64,000 bases of DNA from Shimia sp049116215 (GTDB taxonomy: Bacteria; Pseudomonadota; Alphaproteobacteria; Rhodobacterales; Rhodobacteraceae): contig NZ_JAGDZB010000006.1 of the NCBI RefSeq assembly GCF_049116215.1, positions 124,001 through 188,000 of the forward strand, in the 5' to 3' direction. The translations under genes and the position numbers were made by a program. Position 1 is the stretch's first letter, and every line of letters begins with the position of its first letter. Below the pieces are notes generated by a model that was not told where the DNA came from, made no database searches, and saw nothing but the letters and a program-made list of their open reading frames with translations. Of the stretch, positions 40,289-49,183 are shown one piece after another.

Positions 40289-41347
40289 TCAGCGCAAACG
40301 CAATCCGGTTTCAGGATCAAACAAATAAAGGCGTTCGGTGGGGATGGAGAGGCCAGCGCTGGTGCCTTCAGCGCTTCGGGAGTCCCCACGCTCTTCGACG
40401 ATAAGGCGACTTCCGTCTGGCCCTGCGAGATAACAGTAGGACACGCCGCCCAGTGCTTCAGTGAGATCAATTGTGAGCTGATCTTGTGAGGGATCGAGCT
40501 CGATGTGTTCTGGTCGGGCACCTACGGTGACCTTTGTTAGGTCGGATGGCAGTGCAATTGGACAGTCTTGAGGTGCGGAAAACGCGGGGTGCGCCAACTT
40601 CCCATCGACGATGTCACATTCCAGGAAGTTCATGGCAGGGGAGCCGATGAATCCTGCAACAAAGCGGTTGTCCGGGTTGCGGTAGAGCTCCAGCGGGGCG
40701 CCAACTTGCTCGACGCGCCCATCTCGCAGCACCACAATCTTGTCCGCCATGGTCATCGCTTCAACCTGATCGTGGGTCACATAGATCATGGTCGCGCCAA
40801 TTTCCTGATGCAGGCGGGCGATTTCGACCCGCATGTCAACGCGCAGTTCGGCATCGAGGTTGGAAAGTGGTTCGTCAAACAAGAAAACTTCTGGGCCACG
40901 GACAATGGCGCGGCCGATGGCGACACGCTGACGCTGGCCACCGGAGAGCGCTTTTGGTTTGCGCTTGAGATATTGGTCGAGCTTCAGAATCGAAGAAGCT
41001 TTTTGTACTTTCTCTTCGATCTCCGCTTTGGGGTGTCCGTTCATTCGCAGGCCAAAACCCATGTTCTCCGCCACAGTCATGTGCGGGTAAAGCGCATAGG
41101 TCTGAAACACCATCGCCACGCCACGTTTGGCGGGGTCCATATGGGTCACATCGCGTTGGCCGATGTTGATTTGCCCGTCGGTGGTTTCTTCAAGGCCTGC
41201 AATCATGCGCAACAGTGTGGATTTGCCGCAGCCCGAGGGGCCGACAAACACGCAAAATTCGCCGTCTTCGATCTCCAGGTCAATGCCATGAATGACCTGC
41301 GTTTCGCCGTATTTCTTGATGGCGCCTTGAAGGGTTACACCCGTCAT
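40289..41347 (-). CDS. Sugar ABC transporter ATP-binding protein (UgpC/MsmX type)
   Basis: A 352-residue ATPase of the carbohydrate CUT1 class. Walker A GPSGCGKSTLL (about 36-46), Q-loop FQTYALYPHMT, signature LSGGQRQRVAIGRAI, Walker B VFLFDEPLSNLD and H-loop YVTHDQVEAM are intact. The C-terminal TOBE domain (GARPEHIELDP) is regulatory. It overlaps the IclR gene by 4 bp and is divergent from the binding protein and permease genes, for which it is the obvious energising subunit. The only other transporter genes in the window are those two permeases. Confidence 0.93.
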   Translation of the reverse strand: MTGVTLQGAIKKYGETQVIHGIDLEIEDGEFCVFVGPSGCGKSTLLRMIAGLEETTDGQINIGQRDVTHMDPAKRGVAMVFQTYALYPHMTVAENMGFGLRMNGHPKAEIEEKVQKASSILKLDQYLKRKPKALSGGQRQRVAIGRAIVRGPEVFLFDEPLSNLDAELRVDMRVEIARLHQEIGATMIYVTHDQVEAMTMADKIVVLRDGRVEQVGAPLELYRNPDNRFVAGFIGSPAMNFLECDIVDGKLAHPAFSAPQDCPIALPSDLTKVTVGARPEHIELDPSQDQLTIDLTEALGGVSYCYLAGPDGSRLIVEERGDSRSAEGTSAGLSIPTERLYLFDPETGLRLR

Positions 41348-42138
41348 GTTGTCTCTACCTTTTGTTGTCGCGTTTCCGGGAAGCGCCAGGCTTCCGCCTC
41401 TTCGCCGATGCGTTTTGAAGTTTCCAAAACGCGGGGGGCGAGGTGTTCAAGTTGGTCCAAGGATGTGCGGCTGGTTGGGCCGGTCACAGAGAGCGCACCG
41501 AGCATTCGGCCGCCGTTGGTCAGGATCGGCACCGCAATGCAAACGATCCCGGGTTCATGTTCTTCGCGGTCAAAAGCGTATCCGCGCGCACGAATGTTGG
41601 TCAGTTCTTTCCGTAGGCTTTCCGGCGAATCCAGCGTGCCGGGCGTAAAGCGGTGAAAGCTTTGCTGCGCGATGGCGCGGTCTAAAACGTCGCCATCGAC
41701 AAAGGCCAGCATAGCTTTGCCAACGCCGGTACAATAGGCGGGGCCAACTTTGCCGGCTTGAGAGTACATCTCGACGGGCTTTTTGGCGTTGCGCTTGTCC
41801 ACATAAAGAACCTGCGATGCATCCAGTTGAGCCAGGTGCACGGTTTCACCGGTTTCGGCAGACAGCTGATCCAAAAAGGGGCGTGCAATCGGGGCCAAAG
41901 AACTTGTTGTCCAAGCCGCGTGTGCCAGTCGAACTAAGCGCATGCCCATGGCGTAGGTTTGGCGCTCAGGTTCATAAGACAGCATGCCCTGATTGGTCAG
42001 TGTTTGTAGGAATCGGTACAGCGTTGCCTTGGGGTAAGGACTTTTTTCCTGCAGTTCGCCAAAGCGCACCGGCCGCTCAAATGCAGCAACTTGTTCAAGC
42101 ACATCAAGGGCTTTGCCAACTGTTCCGTCTCCAGACAT
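41344..42138 (-). CDS. IclR-family transcriptional regulator of the galactoside locus
   Basis: A 264-residue IclR protein. The N-terminal winged helix covers about 5-70 (VGKALDVLEQVAAFERPVRF, then PKATLYRFLQTLTNQGML). The effector domain holds GETVHLAQLDASQVLYVDKR, YCTGVGKAMLA and GIVCIAVPIL. It is co-transcribed with the ABC ATPase by a 4-bp overlap and divergent from the galactoside operon. It most likely represses the operon until a sugar or 2-keto-3-deoxy-acid intermediate is present, as related KdgR-type regulators do. Confidence 0.9.
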   Translation of the reverse strand: MSGDGTVGKALDVLEQVAAFERPVRFGELQEKSPYPKATLYRFLQTLTNQGMLSYEPERQTYAMGMRLVRLAHAAWTTSSLAPIARPFLDQLSAETGETVHLAQLDASQVLYVDKRNAKKPVEMYSQAGKVGPAYCTGVGKAMLAFVDGDVLDRAIAQQSFHRFTPGTLDSPESLRKELTNIRARGYAFDREEHEPGIVCIAVPILTNGGRMLGALSVTGPTSRTSLDQLEHLAPRVLETSKRIGEEAEAWRFPETRQQKVETT

Positions 42139-42184
42139 GTGGATTTCTTCTCCTCCATAGAGTCCGTCAGCCGTTAGGAATCTG

Positions 42185-42250
42185 TTGACAACCTAATCGA
42201 CTCTGTGTGTAGATTTCAATATGTAAAACATGGTTTCAAATAATGGAACC
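42185..42250 (+). promoter_or_regulatory. Galactoside operon promoter and candidate IclR operator
   Basis: TTGACA (42185-42190), 17 bp, then TGTAGA (42208-42213) is a good sigma-70 promoter. Just downstream lie ATGTAAAACAT (42221-42231, palindromic) and GGTTTC-aaataat-GGAACC (42232-42250, five of six pairs symmetrical). The second has the spacing and TTTC/GAA flavour of IclR/KdgR sites. Bound there, the regulator would block the start of transcription. Confidence 0.6.
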
Positions 42251-42285
42251 GAAAATTGCATAATTTTGGAGACAGGGAGGAACAA

Positions 42286-43542
42286 ATGCTTTCCAAAATG
42301 AAAACCACCGCCGCCGCCGCTGCGGTTGCCTCTGCGTTTGCTGTACCGGCTTCTGCGGAGCTGACTGGCGACCTGAGTATTTTTCTAGACACATCGAACC
42401 CGGCGCCACGCGCGACTATGGAAGCGATGATTGACCGCTTTAAAGCGGAGCACCCAGGGCTGAACGTTGAAACCACGGTGATCGACCGCGAAGCCTACAA
42501 AACCCAAATCCGCAACTTCCTGACCGCCAACGCGCCGGACGTGGCGACCTGGTATGCCGCAAACCGCATGCGCCCTTATGTGGAAGCCGGTCTGTTTGAG
42601 GATGTTTCCGATCTCTATGCAGAGCCAGAGATTGCTGAAGGCCTGGCCTCTACCAAAGGCGCGCTGACCATCGACGACAAACAGTGGGGCGTTGCCTACA
42701 CGTACTACCAGTGGGGCGTGTACTACCGCAAAGACATCTTTGCTGAGCTGGGTCTGTCTGAGCCAACCACTTGGGAAGAAGAAAAAGCAAACTGTGGCAA
42801 GATCGTTGCATCCGGTCGCGCCTGCTACACCATCGGTACCAAGTACCTGTGGACCGCTGGCGGCTGGTTTGACTACCTGAACATGCGTACCAATGGCTTT
42901 GATTTCCACATGGATCTGGCCGCTGGCAACGTGTCCTGGGAAGACGACCGCGTGAAGCAGACGTTCATGAACTGGAAAGAGCTGGTCGACATGGGCGGCT
43001 TTATTGCTGACCACCAGACCTACAGCTGGCAGGAAGCGCTGCCGTTCATGGTAAATGGCGAAGCGGCCTCCTATCTGATGGGTAACTTTGCCGTGGCACC
43101 GCTGCGGGAAGCCGGTCTGACCGATGATCAGCTGGACTTCTACCAGTTCCCGAAGATCAACCCGGATGTTGCGCTGTCTGAAGACGCACCTACCGACACG
43201 TTCCACATCCCTGCAAACGCGAAGAACAAAGAAGCGGCTCGTGAATTCCTGCGCTTCGCAACTTCCGCAGAGGAGCAGACCATCATCAACAACGGCAAAA
43301 ACCTCGGTCAGCTGCCTGTGAACGCGGGTTCCTCCGTGGATGATGACAAGTTCCTGCAGCAGGGCTTTGAGATGCTGTCCACCAACTCTACCGGCGGTGT
43401 GGCCCAGTTCTGGGACCGCGATGCACCGGCAGAGATGGCGAAAGTGTCCATGGAAGGCTTCCAGGAATTCATGGTCAAGCCAGACGAGCTGGACAAGATT
43501 CTTGCCAAGCTGGAACGCGCACGCGGCCGTATCTACAAGTGA
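42286..43542 (+). CDS. Sugar ABC transporter substrate-binding protein
   Basis: A 418-residue periplasmic solute-binding protein of the CUT1 class. A signal peptide (KMKTTAAAAAVASAFAVPAS, cut before AELTGDL) is followed by the SBP family 1 fold (FLDTSNPAPRATMEAMIDRF, PDVATWYAANRMRPYVEAGL, KQWGVAYTYYQWGVYYRKD). Start 42286 has GGGAGG upstream; a second ATG at 42298 is possible. Codon bias is strong, as expected for an abundant protein, and two hairpins after its stop probably raise its mRNA level over the permeases. Context suggests an alpha- or beta-galactoside ligand. Confidence 0.92.
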   Translation: MLSKMKTTAAAAAVASAFAVPASAELTGDLSIFLDTSNPAPRATMEAMIDRFKAEHPGLNVETTVIDREAYKTQIRNFLTANAPDVATWYAANRMRPYVEAGLFEDVSDLYAEPEIAEGLASTKGALTIDDKQWGVAYTYYQWGVYYRKDIFAELGLSEPTTWEEEKANCGKIVASGRACYTIGTKYLWTAGGWFDYLNMRTNGFDFHMDLAAGNVSWEDDRVKQTFMNWKELVDMGGFIADHQTYSWQEALPFMVNGEAASYLMGNFAVAPLREAGLTDDQLDFYQFPKINPDVALSEDAPTDTFHIPANAKNKEAAREFLRFATSAEEQTIINNGKNLGQLPVNAGSSVDDDKFLQQGFEMLSTNSTGGVAQFWDRDAPAEMAKVSMEGFQEFMVKPDELDKILAKLERARGRIYK

Positions 43543-43549
43543 TGAGCCG

Positions 43550-43614
43550 TCAGGACCGCAAGCTGTCCTGAGCTTCATTCAATCGACAAGGCGGGGGAAG
43601 ACTTCCGCCTTGTC
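43550..43614 (+). terminator. Twin intercistronic hairpins after the binding-protein gene
   Basis: TCAGGAC/GTCCTGA (43550-43556, 43565-43571) and GACAAGGCGG/CCGCCTTGTC (43585-43594, 43605-43614) are perfect stems in the 95-bp gap before the first permease. No T-run follows the second. Such hairpins commonly protect upstream binding-protein mRNA and partly end transcription. Confidence 0.7.
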
Positions 43615-43637
43615 AGTCTCAATTATCGGGTTTTCTT

Positions 43638-44564
43638 ATGACCGTTTCCTCTGACATCCCTGAAACTGAAAGCTGGTTCCATCGCAACCAACAGCGTATT
43701 GCGCCGTGGTTGTTTCTGGCGCCTGGCATCCTGTTTTTTGCGGTCTACGTGATCGCGCCAGTGTTTCAGTCTTTCAATCTCTCGCTTTATGAATGGGATG
43801 GGTTGGGAGAAAAAACCTATGTGGGGATGCGGAACTACGAAGATCTCTATTGGGAGTACGTGGATCGAGACGCCTTTTTCACCTCGTTGAAAAACAACGT
43901 GATGTGGCTGTTTCTCTACTTGCTTGCCATTCCCGCCGGATTGTTCATCGCGCTGTTTTTGAACCAGACCGTGCGTGGCATTCGCCTTTACAAGTCGCTG
44001 TTTTTCTTTCCGTTTGTGATCTCTCAAGTGGTCGTTGGCCTGGTGTTTACGTGGTTCTACGATCCAAACTTTGGGTTGCTGAACACGATGCTTGGGTGGG
44101 TTGGCATGGGGCCGATCAATGTCTTGGGCAATGAACATCTGGTCACCTATGGCATCGTGGCGGCTGGGCTTTGGCCGCAGACCGCCTATTGCATGATCCT
44201 CTATCTCACCGGTTTAAACGCAGTCGACCCAGAGCAGATTGAGGCCGGGCGTTTGGATGGGGCCAAAGGCTGGTCGATGTTGTGGAACATCATCCTGCCA
44301 CAGCTGCGTCCGGCAACGTTTATTGCTTTCGTGGTGACGATCATCGGCGCGTTGCGCTCCTTTGATTTGATTTCCATCATGACGCAGGGCGGCCCGTTTG
44401 GCAGCTCGCGCGTGTTGGCCTACTACATGTTCGAAGTGGCTCTGTCGGAATATGGCTTCCGCATGGGCTATGGCGCGGCCATCGCGGTGGTGCTGTTCCT
44501 GATTATGCTGTGCTTCATCACCTATTTCCTGTGGTCGATGTATCGCGAAGAGAAGGGGCACTGA
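43638..44564 (+). CDS. Sugar ABC transporter permease (first)
   Basis: A 308-residue CUT1 permease of the MalF/UgpA type with six predicted helices, starting WLFLAPGILFFAVYVIAPVF. The EAA loop that contacts the ATPase is EAGRLDGAKGWSMLWNIILP. It is one base before the second permease and 95 bp after the binding protein gene. Confidence 0.93.
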   Translation: MTVSSDIPETESWFHRNQQRIAPWLFLAPGILFFAVYVIAPVFQSFNLSLYEWDGLGEKTYVGMRNYEDLYWEYVDRDAFFTSLKNNVMWLFLYLLAIPAGLFIALFLNQTVRGIRLYKSLFFFPFVISQVVVGLVFTWFYDPNFGLLNTMLGWVGMGPINVLGNEHLVTYGIVAAGLWPQTAYCMILYLTGLNAVDPEQIEAGRLDGAKGWSMLWNIILPQLRPATFIAFVVTIIGALRSFDLISIMTQGGPFGSSRVLAYYMFEVALSEYGFRMGYGAAIAVVLFLIMLCFITYFLWSMYREEKGH

Positions 44565-44565
44565 G

Positions 44566-45414
44566 ATGTTTCCGAAACCGATAGAAAAACAGTCTCAAGC
44601 CGCGCAAGTTGCTTACAAGTCTTTGCTGCCGGTAGCCTTGGCCTTCTGGTTGGCACCTTTGCTGGCGGTGGCTCTGTTCTCGGTGAAGCCCGGTGCGGAT
44701 TTCACCTCGGGCAACTATTGGGGGCTGCCGTCGAGCTTTGAAGGCGCGGCCAACTATGGCCAGGTGTTCTTCAACTCTGACATGCCGCGCTATTTGCTCA
44801 ACTCGTTCATGATCACGGTGCCCACGGTGATTGGAGCAGTGGCGCTCAGCGCAATGACGGGCTTTGCGCTCGGCATCTACAAATTCCGTGCCAATCTCTG
44901 GATTTTCTTCATGTTTGTGGCGGGCAACTTTGTGCCGTTCCAGATCCTGATGGTGCCGGTGCGCGACCTAACTTTGGAGTTGGGGCTCTACAATACTAAG
45001 ACCGGCCTAGTACTGTTCCATGTGGCGTTCCAGACCGGATTCTGTACCTTGTTTATGCGTAACTTCATCCGGGCGTTGCCGTTTGAATTGATTGAGGCGG
45101 CGCGGGTGGAAGGTGTGAGCGAATGGCGTATCTTCTGGTATGTGGTGCTGCCGTTGATGAAGCCAGCTTTGGCCGCACTGTCTGTGCTGATCTTCACCTT
45201 CATCTGGAATGACTACTTCTGGGCGGTGGTGCTGACCCAAGGCATCGAAAGCCAGCCAGTGACCGCTGGCATCACCTCATTTAACGCGCAGTTCCGCGCG
45301 GCCTATCACCTGATGAGCGCAGGCTCGATTGTGGCAGCCCTACCGCCGGTGGCGATGTTCTTTCTGATGCAGCGGCACTTTATTGCTGGCCTGACGCTTG
45401 GAGCCGTGAAGTGA
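44566..45414 (+). CDS. Sugar ABC transporter permease (second)
   Basis: A 282-residue CUT1 permease of the MalG/UgpE type with six helices. The EAA loop reads EAARVEGVSEWRIFWYVVLP. Its end overlaps the alpha-galactosidase start by 4 bp, tying transport to hydrolysis. Confidence 0.93.
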   Translation: MFPKPIEKQSQAAQVAYKSLLPVALAFWLAPLLAVALFSVKPGADFTSGNYWGLPSSFEGAANYGQVFFNSDMPRYLLNSFMITVPTVIGAVALSAMTGFALGIYKFRANLWIFFMFVAGNFVPFQILMVPVRDLTLELGLYNTKTGLVLFHVAFQTGFCTLFMRNFIRALPFELIEAARVEGVSEWRIFWYVVLPLMKPALAALSVLIFTFIWNDYFWAVVLTQGIESQPVTAGITSFNAQFRAAYHLMSAGSIVAALPPVAMFFLMQRHFIAGLTLGAVK

Positions 45415-47477
45415 CGCAAGAGATGCAAACCTGGCGCGTTGATGCGCCGGGTCAGACCTTGGTTCTGGCCTCGGACGGGGGCGTGCCCAGCGCGCTCTAC
45501 TGGGGGGCGGCTTTGCCAGCGGAGCAAGACCTTTCGCAAATTGGCCTGATCGCCGCGCGGGATGTGACCGGCGGGATGATAGACCGTTTGCCGGATGTGT
45601 CGCTGTGTCCGGAGGTGGGACAGGGCTTTCAGGGACAGGCGGGGTTGGTGGCCTATCGTGACGGTCAGCCGCTGTATCCGCGTTTTAAGCTGATTGAGGC
45701 GGATGGCATGCGGTTTGCGTGTCGTGACGAGGTGCTTGGGCTGACGATCTCTTTTGAGTTTTCCATTGAAGGCGACGTGGTTGCGGCGCGGACAACGCTG
45801 GAGTCTGAGGCGGAGATCTCTGTGCACCATCTGGCCGCGCCGGTGATGCCGGGGCCGCAATATGGCGAAGAGATTTTGGATTTCTCTGGACGATGGATCG
45901 GCGAGTTCCAAATGGAGCGTGCCCCGTGGCGCGCTGGCATTCATATGCGGGAGGCGCGCGGTGGACGTTCCGGGCATGAGCATCCGCCGATTGCCTATTT
46001 CCCGGCACGTGGCGCGCAAAACACCGCTGGCATTGTGTATGCCATGCATTACGGCTGGTCTGGTGGACATGTGATGTATGTCGAGGAACTGCCGGATGGG
46101 CGGCGACAGATTCAGTTTGGTCACGCGACCGGCACCCGCGCCAGCGGGCAAGTCTTTGAAACGGCAAAGCTGTATTTTTCGTTCTCGGAGAGTGGCTTAA
46201 ATGGCTGCGCCACCGCGTTCCAGCGGCATTTGCGGGATCAGGTTGTGACCTGGCCGCATCCGGAGCGGCCGCGGCCGGTGCACTACAATTGCTGGGAAGC
46301 GGTGTATTTTGATCATGATGTCGAAGTTCTGAAGGACATTGCAGAGCGGGCCGCAAAGCTGGGCGCGGAGCGGTTTGTTCTGGATGACGGCTGGTTTGGC
46401 AAGCGCGATGACGACACCAGCTCGCTGGGCGATTGGAATATTGATCCGCGCAAATGGCCCGCAGGTCTGACACCGATCATTGAGCACGTGAAAACGCTGG
46501 GCATGGTGTTTGGACTCTGGTTTGAGCCCGAGATGGTCAATAGGAACAGCGATCTGGCGCGCGCGCATCCGGACTGGATTTTGGGGCCGGTGGATCAGGT
46601 CGAAGGGCGGCAACAGCGGGTGCTGGATGTCAGCAATTCAGAGGTGCGTGACTATCTCTATGACAAGATCGCGGCCGTGTTGTCAGCGCATGACATTGAC
46701 TACATCAAATGGGATCACAACCGGCTGCTGCCCGTCGCGGATGCAGCGCAGGCGGAAGGGGTCTACGCACTTATGGGGCGATTGCGGGCCGATTTTCCAG
46801 GGGTGGAAATTGAGAGCTGTGCCTCGGGTGGTGGACGTATTGACGCCGGTATTCTGGAGCACACGCAGCGGGTCTGGTTGAGTGACAGCAATGACGCGCT
46901 TGAGCGGTTGCGAATACAGCATGATGCGGCGTTGATGTTGCCGATGGCGATCACCGGTAGTCACGTTGGACCACGCCATTGCCACACGTCGGGGCGGGTG
47001 CATGACATCCGTTTCCGCGCCTGGGTCGCGGCGCAGCGGCACATGGGATTTGAAATGGACCCGCGTGAATTGACTGAAGACGAGGCAGCGGTGCTGTCTC
47101 AGGTCACGGCTTGGTGGAAAAGCAACCGGGATTGGCGGCGGACAGCGGATATCTTGCGGCTGGACGTTGCGGATCCAAGCGTTATTGCCGAGCAACAGCT
47201 ATCCCAAGACAAACAGCGGTTTGTGGTATTTACAGGCAAGGCATCGACCGGCACACAAATCATGCCGCGCCCTTTGCGGCTGACCGGTTTGGAGCCGGAT
47301 GCCACTTATGAAATTGAACTGATCAACCGGGATGAGGCGCATCCTTTGTCGCGTCGCGAGATGCCGTTGAAAGACGGTCCTGTGAACCTGAGTGGTCAGC
47401 TATTGATGCAACACGGTCTCATATTGCCGTGGTCCTTCCCGGACTGGATGTGGGTGATCGAAGGAAAGAAAAAATGA
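45411..47477 (+). CDS. Alpha-galactosidase, GH36
   Basis: A 688-residue GH36 enzyme without signal peptide, so cytoplasmic. After an N-terminal beta-supersandwich domain the TIM barrel shows VHYNCWEAVYFDHD, FVLDDGWFGKRDDD, WFEPEMVNRNSDLARAHPDW, nucleophile Asp435 in YIKWDHNR, ESCASGGGRIDAGIL, and the acid/base Asp in WLSDSNDALER (about 492). It releases alpha-linked galactose from raffinose-type, melibiose-like or galactosyl-glycerol substrates. It overlaps both neighbours by 4 bp and sits with a GH42 beta-galactosidase in one operon. Confidence 0.92.
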   Translation: MTQEMQTWRVDAPGQTLVLASDGGVPSALYWGAALPAEQDLSQIGLIAARDVTGGMIDRLPDVSLCPEVGQGFQGQAGLVAYRDGQPLYPRFKLIEADGMRFACRDEVLGLTISFEFSIEGDVVAARTTLESEAEISVHHLAAPVMPGPQYGEEILDFSGRWIGEFQMERAPWRAGIHMREARGGRSGHEHPPIAYFPARGAQNTAGIVYAMHYGWSGGHVMYVEELPDGRRQIQFGHATGTRASGQVFETAKLYFSFSESGLNGCATAFQRHLRDQVVTWPHPERPRPVHYNCWEAVYFDHDVEVLKDIAERAAKLGAERFVLDDGWFGKRDDDTSSLGDWNIDPRKWPAGLTPIIEHVKTLGMVFGLWFEPEMVNRNSDLARAHPDWILGPVDQVEGRQQRVLDVSNSEVRDYLYDKIAAVLSAHDIDYIKWDHNRLLPVADAAQAEGVYALMGRLRADFPGVEIESCASGGGRIDAGILEHTQRVWLSDSNDALERLRIQHDAALMLPMAITGSHVGPRHCHTSGRVHDIRFRAWVAAQRHMGFEMDPRELTEDEAAVLSQVTAWWKSNRDWRRTADILRLDVADPSVIAEQQLSQDKQRFVVFTGKASTGTQIMPRPLRLTGLEPDATYEIELINRDEAHPLSRREMPLKDGPVNLSGQLLMQHGLILPWSFPDWMWVIEGKKK

Positions 47478-49183
47478 GCAAGAAGCGTCGTTCCCAGCAT
47501 TGGTATGGCAAGCTAGACAAGGACGGGTTCATCCACCGCAGTTGGATGAAGAACCAGGGGTTTCCCGATCACGCGTTTGATGGGCGCCCAATCATTGGCA
47601 TCTGTAACACCTGGTCTGAGCTGACGCCGTGCAACTCCGGTTTGCGGACCCTGGCGGAAGGTGTGAAGCGCGGTGTTTGGGAGGCTGGTGGTTTCCCCGT
47701 GGAATTCCCGGTGATGTCTCTGGGTGAGACCCAGATGAAGCCGACTGCGATGCTGTTCCGCAACTTGCTTGCGATGGATGTCGAAGAGAGCATCCGCGCT
47801 TATGGGATCGATGGTGTTGTGCTGCTGGGCGGCTGTGACAAAACTACGCCTGGTCAGTTGATGGGTGCCGCTTCGGTGGATCTGCCAACGATTGTTGTGA
47901 GCTCCGGTCCGATGTTGAACGGCAAGTTCAAGGGCAAGGACATTGGCTCTGGCACCGACGTTTGGAAGTTCTCGGAAGAGGTGCGCGCGGGGGAGATGAC
48001 GCTGCAGGACTTCATGAACGCGGAAAGCGGCATGAGTCGCAGCGCGGGTGTGTGTATGACCATGGGTACGGCCTCCACTATGGCCTCGTTGGTGGAGGCG
48101 ATGGGCATGGCGCTGCCAACCAATGCGGCGTTGCCTGCTGTAGATGCACGTCGGATGGCTTTGGCGCATCTGACCGGCAAACGGATTGTGGAGATGGTAG
48201 ATGAGGATCTGAAACCGTCTGACATCTTGACCAAAGAGGCGTTTGAAAACGCAATTCTAGCCAATGCTGCCGTGGGCGGGTCCACCAATGCCGTTGTGCA
48301 TTTGCTGGCGCTGGCTGGGCGCGTTGGCGTCGATTTGACACTAAAAGATTTTGAGATCGGCTCAGAGATCCCGCTTTTGGTGAACTGCATGCCGTCAGGC
48401 AAATACCTGATGGAAGATTTCTGCTATGCTGGTGGCGTGCCTGCTGTGCTGAGCCAGTTGAAAGAGCATGTGCGCCCAGCGAACACCGTATTGGGCAAGG
48501 ACATTGCGGCCTATCACGATGGCGCGGAAATTTACAACGACGACGTCATTCGCCCGCTGGACAACCCTGTGAAACCGGCGGCAGGCCTGCGTGTGTTGCG
48601 CGGCAACCTTGCCCCCAATGGGGCGATTGTGAAGCCGTCTGCGGCTACTGATCACCTGCTGGAGCATGAAGGCGAGGCTTATGTCTTTGAGAACATCGAG
48701 GACCTGAAAGCCAACATCGATAAGCCTGATTTGCCGGTAACCGCCGATACCATTCTGGTGCTCAAAGGTTGTGGCCCTAAGGGCTATCCGGGCATGCCAG
48801 AGGTGGGCAACATGCCGATCCCGGGCAAGTTGGTGAAAGAAGGTGTGCGAGACATGATCCGCGTGTCGGACGCGCGGATGTCAGGCACGGCTTATGGCAC
48901 GGTGATCTTGCACGTGAGCCCGGAGGCACAGGCCGGAGGCACTCTGGCGCTGGTGAAAACCGGGGACCGGATCAAGGTGTCTGCCTCGGGCGGCGTGCTG
49001 GAGTTACTGGTGGATGAGGCGGAGCTTGAGGCGCGTCGCACGGCTTGGGAACCTGATCCAGAGCACTACACCCGCGGATACGCGAAACTCTATTACGACC
49101 ATGTGTTGCAGGCCGATCAGGGGGCCGATTTGGACTTCCTTGTGGGCAAAGACACGCGACTTGTTACACGGGAGAGCCACTAA
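47474..49183 (+). CDS. IlvD/Edd-family sugar-acid dehydratase (probable galactonate/arabinonate dehydratase)
   Basis: A 569-residue Fe-S dehydratase. The three cluster-ligand cysteines of the sugar-acid branch are present: Cys53 (ELTPCN), Cys121 (GGCDKTTPGQ) and Cys194 (GVCMTMGTAS), with Lys123 beside the metal site. The overall pattern matches L-arabinonate/D-xylonate dehydratases, of which the Rhizobium enzyme also accepts D-galactonate. In this operon its place is D-galactonate to 2-keto-3-deoxygalactonate, a step usually done by the unrelated DgoD enolase-type enzyme. Start 47474 overlaps the alpha-galactosidase stop as ATGA. Confidence 0.88.
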   Translation: MSKKRRSQHWYGKLDKDGFIHRSWMKNQGFPDHAFDGRPIIGICNTWSELTPCNSGLRTLAEGVKRGVWEAGGFPVEFPVMSLGETQMKPTAMLFRNLLAMDVEESIRAYGIDGVVLLGGCDKTTPGQLMGAASVDLPTIVVSSGPMLNGKFKGKDIGSGTDVWKFSEEVRAGEMTLQDFMNAESGMSRSAGVCMTMGTASTMASLVEAMGMALPTNAALPAVDARRMALAHLTGKRIVEMVDEDLKPSDILTKEAFENAILANAAVGGSTNAVVHLLALAGRVGVDLTLKDFEIGSEIPLLVNCMPSGKYLMEDFCYAGGVPAVLSQLKEHVRPANTVLGKDIAAYHDGAEIYNDDVIRPLDNPVKPAAGLRVLRGNLAPNGAIVKPSAATDHLLEHEGEAYVFENIEDLKANIDKPDLPVTADTILVLKGCGPKGYPGMPEVGNMPIPGKLVKEGVRDMIRVSDARMSGTAYGTVILHVSPEAQAGGTLALVKTGDRIKVSASGGVLELLVDEAELEARRTAWEPDPEHYTRGYAKLYYDHVLQADQGADLDFLVGKDTRLVTRESH

